Of a DNA stretch of 64,000 nt, positions 1 to 11,739 are shown piece by piece (position 1 is the stretch's first letter; each line of letters begins with the position of its first letter). Source of the DNA: Hetaerina americana (Eukaryota > Arthropoda > Insecta > Odonata > Calopterygidae). The notes under the pieces are model-generated. The model did no database searches. It was not told where the DNA came from and worked only from the letters and a program-made list of their open reading frames with translations. A program made the translations under genes and the position numbers. The stretch spans positions 11,256,497 through 11,320,496 of the forward strand of contig JAKTNV010000007.1 of the NCBI GenBank assembly GCA_022747635.1, written 5' to 3'.

Positions 1-1000
1 CTTATCATCCCCGATGAATGCTAGCGATAGAGATAGTGAAAAGGGACGAGTCTATGGGCAAAAGAGGAACTCCAATTGGTTTAATCTGAACCATACTCGA
101 CGTTTTTAAAGCCAATCTTCACCTCATTTCCTATCACCGAGGGAATCTCGTTCCTCATACGTACTTCTTCCCGACTGGATCCAGCTAAAACGCAACTCCC
201 ATCACCGCTAAATGATATTCAGCGATCCGAATCGAGCAACGGAATCAACGCCACGCTCTCCACAACACCGAATCTTTTCCCCAACGACGAAACGGGGAGC
301 AGGTGCGGATTGTGAGAACAAATTAAAGACGGCGCCATTCCCCAAAACGTCCCCCAAACCTGATCCACCTTCCTCGCTGAATATTTGCGATAATCGCCGC
401 CGATGATTAAAAACCAAGAGGCGTTTGCCCATTTCCCCGGCCCTGTCTAACGGTTGAGGAGGGAGAATTTACCCTCCGAAAAAATGTTTCATTCCACTTC
501 AATTGTGCCCGGGCGGTGGTAGTTGGATATGGAGAATTTCGCAGTGGCTGCACCGGCGTGATTTCAAGGGATTCCTCGGGAGATTTTTTTTCCAAGGGGG
601 TAGAGGGGAGTTATCGGCGCGTAGTGGATTGCGTGCCAGCCTAATGCTGCGGCAGTGGAGTCGGATTCCACGCGAATATTTCGTAAATTATCGGCTATTA
701 CGCGCGGGATTGCGGCTTTCAGAGCGTTTCTCTCCCCGCGGTGTGCCTCCCCCAACCTCCGCCAGCCGTCACAAACGCTCGCGCTCAAGAACAGGCATAA
801 ATATCTTTATCTGTATTCCTGGGATAATTGAATTGTTTGATCGGAGCGGGTTCATTATATTGGTGGGATTTTCCAAAATTATTCGTGACGTTCTTCCCTT
901 GTTTCAACGGCGAGGTATCTGATGGGCATTTCAACCGATCCTTCTCCTCCAAATCCATCCAAAGCGGGAATTGCAGTATTCGTCTTAATCAAGCGTTTTT
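1..1000. other. Mixed-composition CpG-containing DNA, no gene recognised
   Basis: Base composition is near balanced and CpG is frequent, in contrast to the AT-rich DNA that follows. Several short ORFs overlap on both strands (for example 503-922 plus), but none has recognisable domains or coding-like character. It could be the edge of a promoter-type island or a non-coding GC patch. Confidence 0.4.
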
Positions 1001-1639
1001 GTAATTTCAAAATATATCACGTATTACTGAAAAAGACCTTTACATTTAGCATTCCTGTTTTTTTCAAATACATATTATTTTAACAAAACGGGGCTCTTAT
1101 AATAAAAGCGCGTCAAAAGTAATTTTTTCCGTATATTTAATTAAACTTTGATCATATGATTTCAATTGATAGAAACAAATTAATCACTTTCCCGGCACAG
1201 CAAAAATTACTTCTGGTTCAATTTTTTCAAGAATTTAGTACAAAGTTTTTATGAAATATTTGAGGATCTCTATAGAGCATAGATTGCTGATTCTCGATTT
1301 ATTTGCCCCATGTGTAATAAAAGCATTCTTTAAGCCAGAAAGTGTTAATTTTTTCCAAATATTAAATTTTAAGAAAGCTCAGAATATAGCTCAAACAGAA
1401 ATTATATGTTTGCCATTAATCTGTTAAATAATTAGAATAAACTTGAGGAAAGCCATCGCACTCACAATGCAAAATGTAAAATAAGCATATCTTTATCTAA
1501 ATATCGGTCAGTTTAAACATAACCTGTTATGTATCTATCAGGTGTTAAATAATTATTGGATCATATAAACTTTAACACCTCATCTCAACACACAAGGCGC
1601 AATACCATTACTTAATTCATTTTCGAATTTCACCGCCAC
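1001..1639. other. AT-rich DNA, nothing recognisable
   Basis: No ORF of note, no tandem repeat, no transposon terminus and no RNA-gene signature was seen here. Confidence 0.5.
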
Positions 1640-2065
1640 TCAGCCATTAACATTTTTTTCTGAACAAAAAAAGAACAATGATATACGTTCCTGCCGGAGA
1701 CAATTACCGCACCAGAATTGGAGCATTACCACGGAGCGGGAATGACGAGAGAAGAAAATAACTGGGAAAATGAAGTGAGAAAAGAAATGAATGGGAAAAT
1801 GACTTCCTCTCGAGAGACGATTTTTTTCGACTCCCTGACCCGGCCATGCCCGCCCCCTTGGAAGGGAAAAGACGCTTTTCTTCATTCTTCGCAGAATTGT
1901 TGTCATCAATGCGTCCGAAGAGAGGAGGGCGCATAAAGGATGTCGGGCTGTAAGAGTGGGGTAAGCGGAGGGGAGTGCGGTGTAGACGAGGGGATGATGA
2001 AACTAGGGAGGCTCATTTTCTCAAGCCTTTTCGATGAGGAACGCGTGTGTATGTACGTGCGTATG

Positions 2066-2069
<4 letters not shown>
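1640..2069. other. Mixed DNA leading into an AT microsatellite
   Basis: Short overlapping ORFs on both strands are mutual shadows without recognisable domains. The last 25 bases are a TG/TA-rich lead-in (gtgtgtatgtacgtgcgtatgtatgt) to the AT array, the usual form of a compound microsatellite. Confidence 0.4.

Positions 2070-2126
<57 letters not shown>
2070..2126. repeat. (AT)n microsatellite
   Basis: An uninterrupted alternating AT run of about 57 bp. Ile/Tyr-rich ORFs crossing it on both strands are translations of the repeat and not genes. It sits about 100 bp beyond the apparent 3' end of the minus-strand LINE fragment. Confidence 0.97.
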
Positions 2127-2135
<9 letters not shown>

Positions 2136-2366
2136 AATATACCCGCACAAACATACTCCCTTTCGTTAAAAAGGTGATAAGTTAGTTTTGTTCCACCAAA
2201 ATATCCAACCAACAAAATTGTGTGACATACTAATATGGCTGCGTAGATTTTCGCGGCGGTGGCTTGAAGGACTCTGCATTCTCGGGTTTCACCGCGTCGT
2301 TATTTGATGCTGAGAACAGTTTCGCCGAAGTTGCATTCGAACTATTTTGTGATCCTAGCAAAACAT

Positions 2367-2645
2367 CTACATCAGGTCGCTCTTCATCTCTGAGTACTTT
2401 ATTCCTCCCTTCATCCCGTCCAACACCCCTATCCTGTTCCTTCCCTTTCCTCGTTTGCCTAAAATTCTCCCCTCTATCACAGTCTTCAACATCCCACTAC
2501 CGGTCAACACCCCCTTCAACCACTTTTCCTGCCTCCACAGGATTTCTCCCAACAAACCCCTCTCTTCGCCCACCATACCAAGTACTTCCTCATTTGTTTT
2601 CTTCTCTGTCCATTTCACCTTCTCCATTCTTCTCCACACCCACAT
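2367..2645 (-). pseudogene. LINE ORF2 C-terminal fragment
   Basis: The minus-strand frame begins MWVWRRMEKVKWTEKKTNEE and continues with LLGEILWRQEKWLKG and GRILGKRGKGRNRIGVLDGM. This matches the usual LINE C-terminal order: a WRR-MEKVKW block, a W-R-KW block, then a basic GKRGKGR.R..LD stretch. It ends at a stop at 2367. Homologous-looking text (MQLRRNCSQHQ) continues in another frame toward 2290. Confidence 0.85.
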
Positions 2646-2675
2646 TTCAAAAGCCTCCAGTCTACGTCTATCCTT

Positions 2676-2858
2676 CTACTTCAATGACCACGTTTCCACG
2701 CCGTACATAGCTACGATCCATATCAAAGTTTTTACGGATATTTTCTTGATATCCATACTCAACGTCCCTCTAATCAACTCCCTCCTCCTTGTAAAAGCCT
2801 CTTTGCCTAGCGCAATTCTTTTCCTTATGTCCCTACTACTTTGACCGTGTTGGTCCAA
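2676..2858 (-). pseudogene. LINE ORF2 fragment, post-palm region
   Basis: The minus-strand frame contains DQHGQSSRDIRKRIALGK, TRRRELIRG and VAMYGVETWSLK. These correspond to the conserved segment after the reverse transcriptase palm, where LINEs usually read RI..AK.AF and YG.ETW. The stretch just upstream (to about 2960) reads KAKLNIKIGGQKLEQVEQF, also typical. The frame breaks right after ETWSLK and continues in another frame as the next fragment. Confidence 0.85.
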
Positions 2859-3110
2859 AACACTACCGGGATACGTAAACTGTTCTACCTGCTCTAGTTT
2901 TTGCCCTCCTATTTTAATGTTCAGCTTGGCCTTTTTCTTTCTATAAAAACATATAACCTTTGCTTTATTAATATTGATTTAAATCCCATAACAGTCGCAC
3001 TGAATTTCCAATTCACTAAGCAATGCTTGCAGCCGCTTGCCTGACTAACAAATTGAAGCTTGGTCATCAGCAAACCTAACTGATTTTACGAATTCCCCGC
3101 CCACTTTCAT

Positions 3111-3315
3111 TCATACCTTTAGTTCTTTCCATGCCTCTTTATTTGTTACCTCTGCATACAGGTTGAACAGCAACGGTGACAATGGGCAACCCTGCCTTAC
3201 ACCTCTTCCTAACACTGCCCATCCGGACTCCCCGTTCCCCACCCGTTCGAAATCTACCAAACAGGCAAATACCTCCTGGTTGTGTTCCATATTCCTCTCG
3301 ATTAATAATCTCACA
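3111..3315 (-). pseudogene. LINE reverse transcriptase, palm-domain fragment
   Basis: About 68 codons are open on the minus strand downstream of the AT array and include the highly conserved [16 protein letters not shown] motif of LINE reverse transcriptases. The text runs directly from VDFE to RVGNG (junction near 3246-3250). Relatives normally have several dozen residues there, including the first catalytic aspartate block (AFDRV-type). An internal deletion has therefore removed part of the active site. The frame is lost after NKEAWKELKV, and the next segment with FADDQ lies in another frame. The apparent 268-residue ORF to 3917 arises only because the AT array and the CT-rich DNA beyond it contain no stops. 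Confidence 0.88.
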
Positions 3316-3319
3316 AAAA

Positions 3320-3325
<6 letters not shown>

Positions 3326-3414
<89 letters not shown>
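3326..3414. repeat. (AT)n microsatellite at the LINE 5' truncation point
   Basis: An alternating AT array of about 89 bp, the longest pure AT array in the window. It directly abuts the truncated 5' end of the minus-strand LINE fragment on one side and the 12-bp palindrome ccacgtacgtgg (3415-3426) on the other. Ile/Tyr-rich ORFs across it are artefacts. Confidence 0.97.
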
Positions 3415-3416
<2 letters not shown>

Positions 3417-4265
3417 ACGTACGTGGTTGTGTTTGTGTACACGCACGCACACAGAAGATGGGTTGTTGGGAAAGGAGGAGAAACAAATGAAAACAGCGGA
3501 TCGATGATTTCCCATCACGGCATCGTCGTGGGTGAATAGGATGGAGCAAGGGGAAGGAAGGGGAGGCGGGAGTAGTAGGTGGGGATTGGATTGGGGGGGA
3601 GGGGGAAAGGGGGAGGAGGTGGCCGCACGACGCTGAGGTCCTCGGTGGCCGAAAAGGGTTGTGCATGCACACTGTTGAGGGACGGAGGAGAGCGCGGGTG
3701 GAAGTGGGAGGAAGGAAACTTCGTGGCCTTCCATTCTGCGAGATGGCGAGGGAGAGAGAGAGAGAGAAGGAGTGAAACCGTTCCTGATGCCGCCGGAGGG
3801 CTGATTAATGACTGGAGTCCCCCGAGCAGATGTCGCTGATGGATGATCAAGGAGGGAAGGATGAGACGGGGTGTGTGTGTGTGTGTATGTGAGCGCCAGT
3901 GTGTGTGCGTGGGGCATGATGGGAAAACGGAAGGCGGGACAAATGGTGCGGGGAAGAAAGGGAAAAGGGTGGGGTAAGTTGAGGGGGTGAAAGGTCGAAT
4001 GGAGGGAAGTGAGGAAGGCATGCCGTCGGGGTGCAAGGGGGTGAAGGCTTAGGGGTGCGGGGTGTAGGGTGGTAGGGAAATCTGGTGGAGTTGAAAGGAG
4101 AGCGGGTGAGCGGGGGTACTTTAAAACATTTAAATGGGGGTATGGCTATAATCGAAGGCACGTGACCTTATCCCAACCATCCCCTCCCTCTCTTTCCTCT
4201 TGGTCGGCCCTTGAGCCTGCTACCTCTCATCAATGCGCGCGCGGCGGCGATAGGAGACCTATTAA
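3415..4265. other. Purine-rich GC island with G-tracts
   Basis: The plus strand is strongly purine-rich, with GA and GT microsatellite stretches (gagagagagaga near 3752-3765, tgtgtgtgtgtgt near 3870-3886) and clustered G runs at 3581-3613. Overlapping minus-strand ORFs of 104-173 residues are Pro/Ser/His/Leu-rich and read across the CT-rich complement. No domain supports a gene. Confidence 0.6.
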
Positions 4266-4269
4266 AGGA

Positions 4270-6440
4270 GCCTATTAGTCACTTTTACTATCGCGTTTAC
4301 ATTACTTGAAGAAAATTGAGGGGGCCAGATATGGAAGCATTGGAAGGAGAAGATTGGTGGCATCCCATGCTTTGATTATTTTGATTAATCTAATAAACAC
4401 TCGATGAGTAAATATTTCGAAGAATGTTTTTGTTGATATTACTTCTGCGTAGAGTTCAAATTTACACAAATATCGTAGAGTATTTGAATTACCAATAAAT
4501 TCTTAAGTATTTCCCAATTTTAAGCTAAACTAAATCCAAGTGTGACGTACTGAGAGCATAGATGGAAAACGAACGGAAATTGTTGGGAAATAATAACCAA
4601 TTGAGGCACGAGGATTATTTCTCTTAATTTCGCAGTTACTTCTGCCTCTATTGAACAAGAGCAGGGCCTAGATATTTCCGTAGATGAGGGTAGAGGAGGC
4701 GAGTATATCTCCACCAATTCCCTTCCAAATGAATGTAGCCATTATGTAGCACCTTGCGCTCCGTAATGGCTATTTAGCACCAATGGAACAAGTTTACCTC
4801 CTGCCTCGTTCAACTATTTTGTAATTACTTTTTGGAGTGGGTCCTAAATGCTCACGGTGAATTCGACGAGATTTAAAAACAGGATAAAAAAACCATGCGG
4901 GGAGAGGTATCATTAGTTCGTATTTGAGTTTTTCAGCATTACGCTTTAGGAAATTTACCTTTTTTAAGAAAACATTGCATAAACTACCAACGTATACTCC
5001 AAAAACCAGGTAAGATGCAACAATAGCAACATTGTTTTATTAAATCATCAAAATATACTTCAAATACCAGCTCATTATAATAGGAGAAACAACGCACATT
5101 TCCACCGAATTTAGTTCTTCGATTACATTTTGTGAAAAGGACGTTGCTCCCTATGTTATAATACTTTACAGTAGTGAAGTATGAACCCTTAAGGTTTATT
5201 TAAGCAAGTGGTTTTTTCGTTATTTTCCAAAAATTGTAATTTTATAATAATGTTACACTTAACTTGAGTACCAACTCCGTCAATTGAGTATCCAGCAATT
5301 AAAAAAGTTCTGCTAAATGGCATTTGAACCACTTGAGAGTATGACGCGATACCTGCAACGCGTCATTTTCTTACAAACTACGGAAAAATTACCTTTACCT
5401 TCTGTCCTCAAATAGATGTTATTTATAAAGGTTTATCAGAGCCAATGAATGCCGCATTGTCCTTTGAACTTATCCCTATTCCCGTTTTACGAGGTAAGAA
5501 TTGTTAAGTAATAGAATTCTCATAATACCAAGGATTACCGTTGACATTGCCGCTAATACACTTACTAAATACATTCGGGAGCCTATTGCATACTTTAGAT
5601 TTCATAATTTGTGCAGATTGTGGTTTGAATCATTATTGCATAATGCGTTGATAATATTTTTTTAATTTCATTTCGAATTGTTTAACAGACTCTATCAGAA
5701 CTTATGAATTTGATGCGAAAGCTTTTCAATTTATATTTTTATGAAATCCATATAATATTTTTCAATGAGCTGCTTGGTTGATTCCCAAAAGTTTTAGTTT
5801 GAGATTACGAAGGAAACAAAATGGAATGCATATTAAATTGAAAATATTGAGAGGTTTACGTATGGAGGGCCTCTTGGAAGGTCCATGAAGGGCATCCCGC
5901 TGAATTCATTTTATAATATTTATGCTAGCCTGAGGATTATATATAAATTCTTATAACAGTGTTCGAAGATCTCAATACAAAGATAAATATAATAGGAATT
6001 AAGTGAACTTAAACTGTTTCAAGAAATAATATTACTTTTTATCAGGACAGTTTAAAACCATAGAGATATAAAATTCACAAAAATGTATCAAAAGGTAAAT
6101 TAATTTTTAATTACGAGATAAATTATATCTAGCTACCTCAATTGTAGGTGGCTTAACCACTTATGCTACAAGCAAACATTATTTAACTTAGCACGTAAAT
6201 TTTAAAGTCTTCATGTTTAAATTTATATTAATTGGTCAAAACGACCATAGAATTGAACGCCGAAAACGAATAGATGGTAAACATACTAAATATATTATTT
6301 TTACATCAAATCCGTAAAATATCTCCAGATGTACATTTGTTTAACTAGGAAATTCTGGGATTTTAAAACCCCACTCGGTTCGCCTTGAAACATAATATTA
6401 ATTACTGAATTCCCGGAAGGATATGAAGTTCCGTTGAATA
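4270..6440. other. AT-rich DNA, no gene seen
   Basis: Over 2 kb of AT-rich sequence with stops in all frames. No tandem repeat, terminal inverted repeat, tRNA-like box or retroelement motif was recognised. Confidence 0.5.
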
Positions 6441-7850
6441 CTCGGGCTTATCCAAAGCCATCCGGATTTGGTGCTCCATTGCCATGCAGCTTGAATAAAA
6501 GATGATCGTTAAGGTAAATTGACTCTTGCGACGACTCCTCCCTACTCTTTTTGTTACGCTTCCACCTCGGCATCTGCGGCGCCGCCGGCTGCAGCCCGGA
6601 AATCGAACGGAATAGGAAGGAAGGCACGTTTATTACGGCTATAACCACGCAGCGCCAAGTTTCGTTTATCGTAAGTTTTTATCCGTCACAGTACTAATAA
6701 ACGAGCATGAAACTAGCAATAACATCCTGCACGATAATAAAAAAAGCCAGTGGAAAACCCTAAGGAAACGATGGGAAAGGGAGAGAGGGGGAAGAAAGAG
6801 AAATAGAGAGAGAGAGAGGGAAAGAGGGAGACGAAAGAAGAGGAGAAGGTCGGGAAAAGGTGATGCAAGGGTGGAGTAAACAAAAAAGGCAAATATTATT
6901 TTTTGCGTCACTTCGGCCGGGGACAAAGATCTACGCTGAGGGAAAATGATCACGTGATGTTTTCATTTGGTGCCCGATGGGGTAGGAGGAGTCGAGGAGC
7001 GTCCAATTTCCCCAGAACGGACGGGGGAGAGAGGCGGGGAGGGAGTTTTGAGGATCGCGGGGAGGGACAAGGGAGTTGTCGCAACTCCGAGACCTATCTC
7101 GCCCTCCCGCATATCGACTACTTCCCTTGTCTCCCCAATTCTTCCCCCGAATACCATACGCCCCCCTCTCCACCACCGTCCTCCACCACCTCCCCCGTAC
7201 ACCATTCGCCTTCTCAACAAGTGGGCAAGGAAGCGAGACATCGGAAGAAGGAGGAGAAGGGAAGAGAGAGGGAGTGGGGGTGAGGGTGTGTGTGGGGGGA
7301 GAGAGAGTGGGAGCAGAGGCCGTCGGAAAGTGAAACTGGGAAGGCGGCTCGGGCTGGGAAGGGAGCGGTGCGGTGGAAATGTTGGGTGTGGGGGGTGGGG
7401 TCGGGGGTGCTGGTCGAGGCAAGGGTCTCCTCTCACGAAAGAGCATCCCTTTAAAGTGGTGGATACAATTTCCACGAGAACCCGCTCCTGACACCCAGTG
7501 GATGGAGGAGTTCAGGGGTGGCGAGCGCTGTGTTTTTCGGATTCAGGCGGCGGCGAAAGGGTGGCTTATGAGGGTAGGGCAGAAATGAGCCATTTCTCGA
7601 AATGGCACAGGGAGGAAGATTGTGGGGTTCGTCGCGTTAGGAGGAGGTGGGACGGTTCGAGGAGGTCCGAGGTGGAGTAGGAGAAATAACAGGAAGCCCC
7701 GAATAACAATTTCGTTCCGCGCTGTTACCCGAGGGGTGTAGGAAGAGGACCCAGCCTTACTCCAATTTGGAAGCCGAGCTGTGAGTGCTACGGGGGAGTT
7801 GACGGCTGTGGTTGTCGCATTCGTGTGGTGTGACGGTTGCCAGTAAATTA
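6441..7850. other. GC-rich island with alternating purine and pyrimidine strands
   Basis: CpG-containing, GC-rich DNA. A GA-rich stretch at 6770-6850 and purine-rich segments at 6960-7080 and 7230-7420 are separated by a pyrimidine-rich block at 7080-7200. ORFs such as 6931-7494 (minus, 187 residues, Pro/Ser/Leu-rich) and 6967-7491 (plus, Arg/Gly-rich) are complementary shadows. It could be a regulatory CpG island, but no core promoter was identified. Confidence 0.45.
7384..7407 (+). other. Potential G-quadruplex motif
   Basis: Four runs of three or more G (ggg, gggggg, gggg, ggggg) separated by loops of one to three bases fit the standard intramolecular quadruplex pattern. It lies inside the 7.2-7.5 kb purine-rich stretch. 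Confidence 0.65.
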
Positions 7851-10800
7851 CACTTCAATAGGGAAATAATAAACGCGCGGGTGTAAGTACATGAGCTCAT
7901 GCAATATTTTCAGGACAGATATGTATACAGACAAAGACTGGTGTAAAAAATTTCTGCTAATGACATCCCGCCACGATGTTAATTCCTACAATTCACCTGA
8001 TTTTATAAATCTTTAATAAATTCTTGATTTTTCTGATTTCACTACTGTTTAAGGTACCGAAATATATAAACCTGACTACCGAAAAGTATAATAAGCTTAC
8101 GCGTGTAATCATCTTTTGTTATCTCTCCATCCATTCCTGAAAAGAAGTCCATTGGTGATAGTGTACACTCAAAGTTGCTTTTACACGAAGGAAAGAAAAG
8201 AAAACTATTGGTGTGACAGGTGGAAATAGCGAATTCGAAAAAGAATGCTTAGCGTAGAGTGCAAATTCAACCACGGTGTATCTGTTTACCAGAAAGACCT
8301 GCTAATCAAAACAAAAAATTCCACTTTTTGAAATCCATTACAAAACACATTCACACTCATAAAACGGGTGCCCGTATATAGCAAACATGACCGCAGTGGC
8401 TTAAAATGAATCGTCAAAAGATTTGGTGAAATATAAATTTATGAATAATCTATGTCAGAATATTTGTTGTCAGCTACGTAATTAATATTCTACATTCTTT
8501 ATATCCCTCCGTTTCCCGGTATCAAGGATAATCTATCCAACTGTGATCACTATAAGAAAAAATAATCTCTATGTTCTGAGAATTATAAAGGCCTCTTCCA
8601 GACTTTTATTTACAGGTGACATAATAAACTCTTTCTTTCAACCCCCCTTACTTCAAACATATCAAATAAAAATGTACTCCATGTCGTTAAAGTATTTTTA
8701 AACTTGGCAAATAGAGGATACTTCCTTCATATAGCATATTTAAAACCGCATTCAGCCCAAACCATTAATCAATCATTTAAGGGCTTACTTCATAAAATAT
8801 AGTAAAATTCTTTGGTAATCAATATAATCGCATATGATAAAATAGGGGTGAAATATATACTGCTAAGGTTTTATGATATGGTTCCTGGCAGTAATTTCCC
8901 CGTCCAAATCAATTTAAAACTTTTCAAAACGACTGAATTCTCATGCATTTTTCTTCCTGGAGCTTGTAAAAAGGTCACTCAGGACTCCATTTAAGCACTC
9001 CCTATCTAACCTTTTGACCGCGGACTCTTTCAGCGTCTTCTGGGACCTGACACCGTAGACGTGTTTCGGGCCGTGACTATTTACACTTGGGACGGTTGTG
9101 TGGTTACCACACCTCTGAATATCCTTGAAGACGACGAAATTACCCGTCGAAACGTTGGAGTAAATAAACCTGACCCTGTTGAACACCCTAGAGGACTAAG
9201 TATCCGAAATTCCCTACGAGGCTCATATTCCTTCTTGTGATCCTGCATATCTGAGTTTTGGGAATATCGGTATACATATAATAGGCATGTATGTATTCCC
9301 ATATAATCTCATTTAGTCCCACATATTCTGTAAATATTGCTGAATTAACTCGGTGGCAGTAAAGATAAATTCCATTTAATTAACCTTAAAATTCTCAGAG
9401 CATCATTGTAAATAATGTTTTTGAAAAACTTAAAACCAACAAAACCGATGAGTTCCCCAAAAGTAAAATTAATGAAAGGTAAAAATCATCAGTAAATTAA
9501 TTAATTTATATCCAATATTTAGAGAGCTAATATGCTAAATTGCTGTTAATTTTTGTTAGCTATGATAAAAAGTATTAAATTCCAACTCATCGCAAGCAAT
9601 GAGAGGTAAACCGCAAATGGAGCTTAGTCAACGCTATTTTAAAAAGGTTTTTAAAAATGGTTTGGGAGCGAGCATTTTCGCGGCTACGGCAAAATGTTTC
9701 TCCATCAAAAGAGGTGAGCAGAAAACATGATTTCTTTTCAAAAATGTGATTTTTTCTGTTTTCCCAAAATTCAAAGCAAATCCACGCTGCAAGAAATGTA
9801 CAATTCTGCTGTGACTCTGACTATAATAGCTTTATAACTTTATTGACTATTTATTGTCACTTATAACTGTGCCGTAAGAAATTTGAATTTAATTTTGCTA
9901 TTCATTGACATCAAAACGATTTTTTATGTTTGAGTTAATCTAATGCATAATCGTTTCATTGAATTGTAACAAAAATGAATCTCCTAAAGCATAATCGATA
10001 TGTAAGTCTACTTCCTTTCACTGACATCATGCACACATTTCTTCTTTTCGAAGATATAAACAGGGTTAGGCACAATTCTATCCAATAATGGGAGAAAGTT
10101 AACATTTAATAGGATTCTGATTGTCACATAAATTGAGTTTTTCGTCATAAAATGTTATAATAAATCAATTAAGATGCAATAGTTGCTTCTTCGTCCATTA
10201 TTTTAAATAAATTCTAACTACCATCCTAACAGAATTTCCAAATGAACATTCAATAGTTTTCAGTCTACTTAATATATCATATTTTATGCCACACACAAAA
10301 ACCTTCTTTATGGTCCGACGAATGATATTTAAGTTTTGTTTCTAGATAAATGAAACGCATTGCATGTTTTCGAAAATTTTTAAAAGCAGACCATTTATTC
10401 TAAAACAACCATGCGCACCGTTTCGAACTAAGGAAAGATATTTAATCTATCCCATTTTTCCCAACTGAAGATAAAATCTACATCGGAGAACGTGCAAAAG
10501 GGAAATGTTTACTTGCTCTGCGAAATCATGGCAAACAAAATATATCTACCATCTGTTCTTCAAGTGGCGTGGGGAAACAAAATTATTTTTTCTGGATCCA
10601 TCAAAACCACCCGGTAACTGAAAGGGAATGAAAGAACTCAATGGCAGGCTAATTACACGAAGCACACAAAGACAAATGTAAGCGTCATACGGATTGTATC
10701 CGTGGTGGAGGAAAACAACAGAATTTATTTATTTTGCAATCAGTTAAAACGCACGCATACGGGCGGATAATTAATTATTCACATTCCTCACTTCAGAAAA

Positions 10801-11739
10801 AACGGTACGTCTGTCGTTAATTAAGAGTGCAAAATATTCTTTTGATCCTTATCGTTCGATCTATTTTAAACTGTTCCTAGCGAAAAATAACCAGACCATT
10901 GCTTCAGAGGCGATCCAAACCCGTATTTGTTTCTGAATTAAAGTGGAATACCTTAGCGACACTAGAGGAGAAAGAAAAAATCCTTCAGTTTGAAACGAAA
11001 TTGTAAAATGAAGAAATATTTTCAATGAGAAGAAATAGGGACGAAAATTGTTTACCAATATAGATATATTTTACACATCTACTTAAGCCTCAAAGGAGAA
11101 AATCTTTTGTAGGTTCCCAAATCTTTTTTTATCTCATCAAGATGAACTTGAAGAGACCATATAAACATGGGTCATAGTTCTGACTACGGCTATTTAAGAA
11201 AAATAAATCGTAAAAAAGTTGTAATCATCTTTGTATGTATTAATGAAATTCATGCTCTGAGGTCTGCACTTTCTTTAAATGAAGTTTTTACTCGTAGTAA
11301 TCACATTTCTGCACTCATTACTTGGATTCCTTGAAACTGGATCCTAGATATTATGTAAATCTTGCCATATACGTTTTAGGTGAAAGAAGTTTTACGTTTT
11401 CAAAATGATAGTTCACCATATCGAAGGAAGGACTTTTACTTCCAGGACATTTTTACATTAATTTTCATCCATTGGAGCCAATACTAGTTTTTATTTCAAA
11501 ATAAAAATCCCTAGATATTGAAAGCACCTGAGTTTATCATATTTTTTTACAATTCATGCATTTTATATGCATTGATATATTATTTTTAATCAGTCTTCCT
11601 TGGTCTCTGCAGATCTCGGAAAAGAACTTTAATTCCCATCACTATTTCTCTCTCCTTCATTTCTTTTTCTCACCAATAATGATTCGCTCAGGTTGATTTA
11701 AGCAAATAAAATGAACCGTAAAAAGCCACCCCTCATATT
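7851..11739. other. AT-rich intergenic DNA
   Basis: Nearly 4 kb of AT-rich sequence. The only recognised structure is the slightly GC-richer segment at about 8990-9235 listed separately. ORFs of 60-90 residues elsewhere have no recognisable motif. Confidence 0.5.
8990..9235 (+). other. Possible retroelement terminus with hammerhead-like core
   Basis: A GC-richer patch in AT-rich DNA. On the plus strand it contains cttgaaga (9124-9131), a short hairpin (cgac 9132-9135 with gtcg 9146-9149) and gaaac (9149-9153). This order resembles a hammerhead ribozyme core (CUGANGA, stem II, GAAA), which Penelope-like elements are known to carry in their termini. The first core base is T instead of C and the stem is poor, so at best it is a decayed copy. 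The overlapping ORFs (8941-9186 and 9081-9302, minus) are not recognisable proteins. Confidence 0.3.

Larger units (their letters stand above)
2220..3325 (-). mobile_element. Non-LTR retrotransposon (LINE) fragment, 5'-truncated
   Basis: Read on the minus strand, several broken frames together give the C-terminal half of an arthropod LINE reverse transcriptase. In order: [17 protein letters not shown], then [26 protein letters not shown], a degenerate stretch with the catalytic-type motif FADDQ (3060-3074), then SRDIRKRIALGKEAF, VAMYGVETWSLK, and the basic W/R-rich thumb and tail region containing MWVWRRMEKVKW. These are family signatures of LINE ORF2. Frameshifts and stops break the frame at least three times, so it is dead. 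The fragment begins at an AT array (3326) and fades out near 2220. The clade is not resolved. The neighbouring DNA carries no endonuclease domain. Confidence 0.92.

Noticed and set aside
3111..3917. 268-codon minus-strand ORF
   Set aside because: It is a chance join of a CT-rich stretch, the AT array (poly Ile-Tyr) and a LINE fragment. Only the last part, from about 3315 down to 3111, has real homology.
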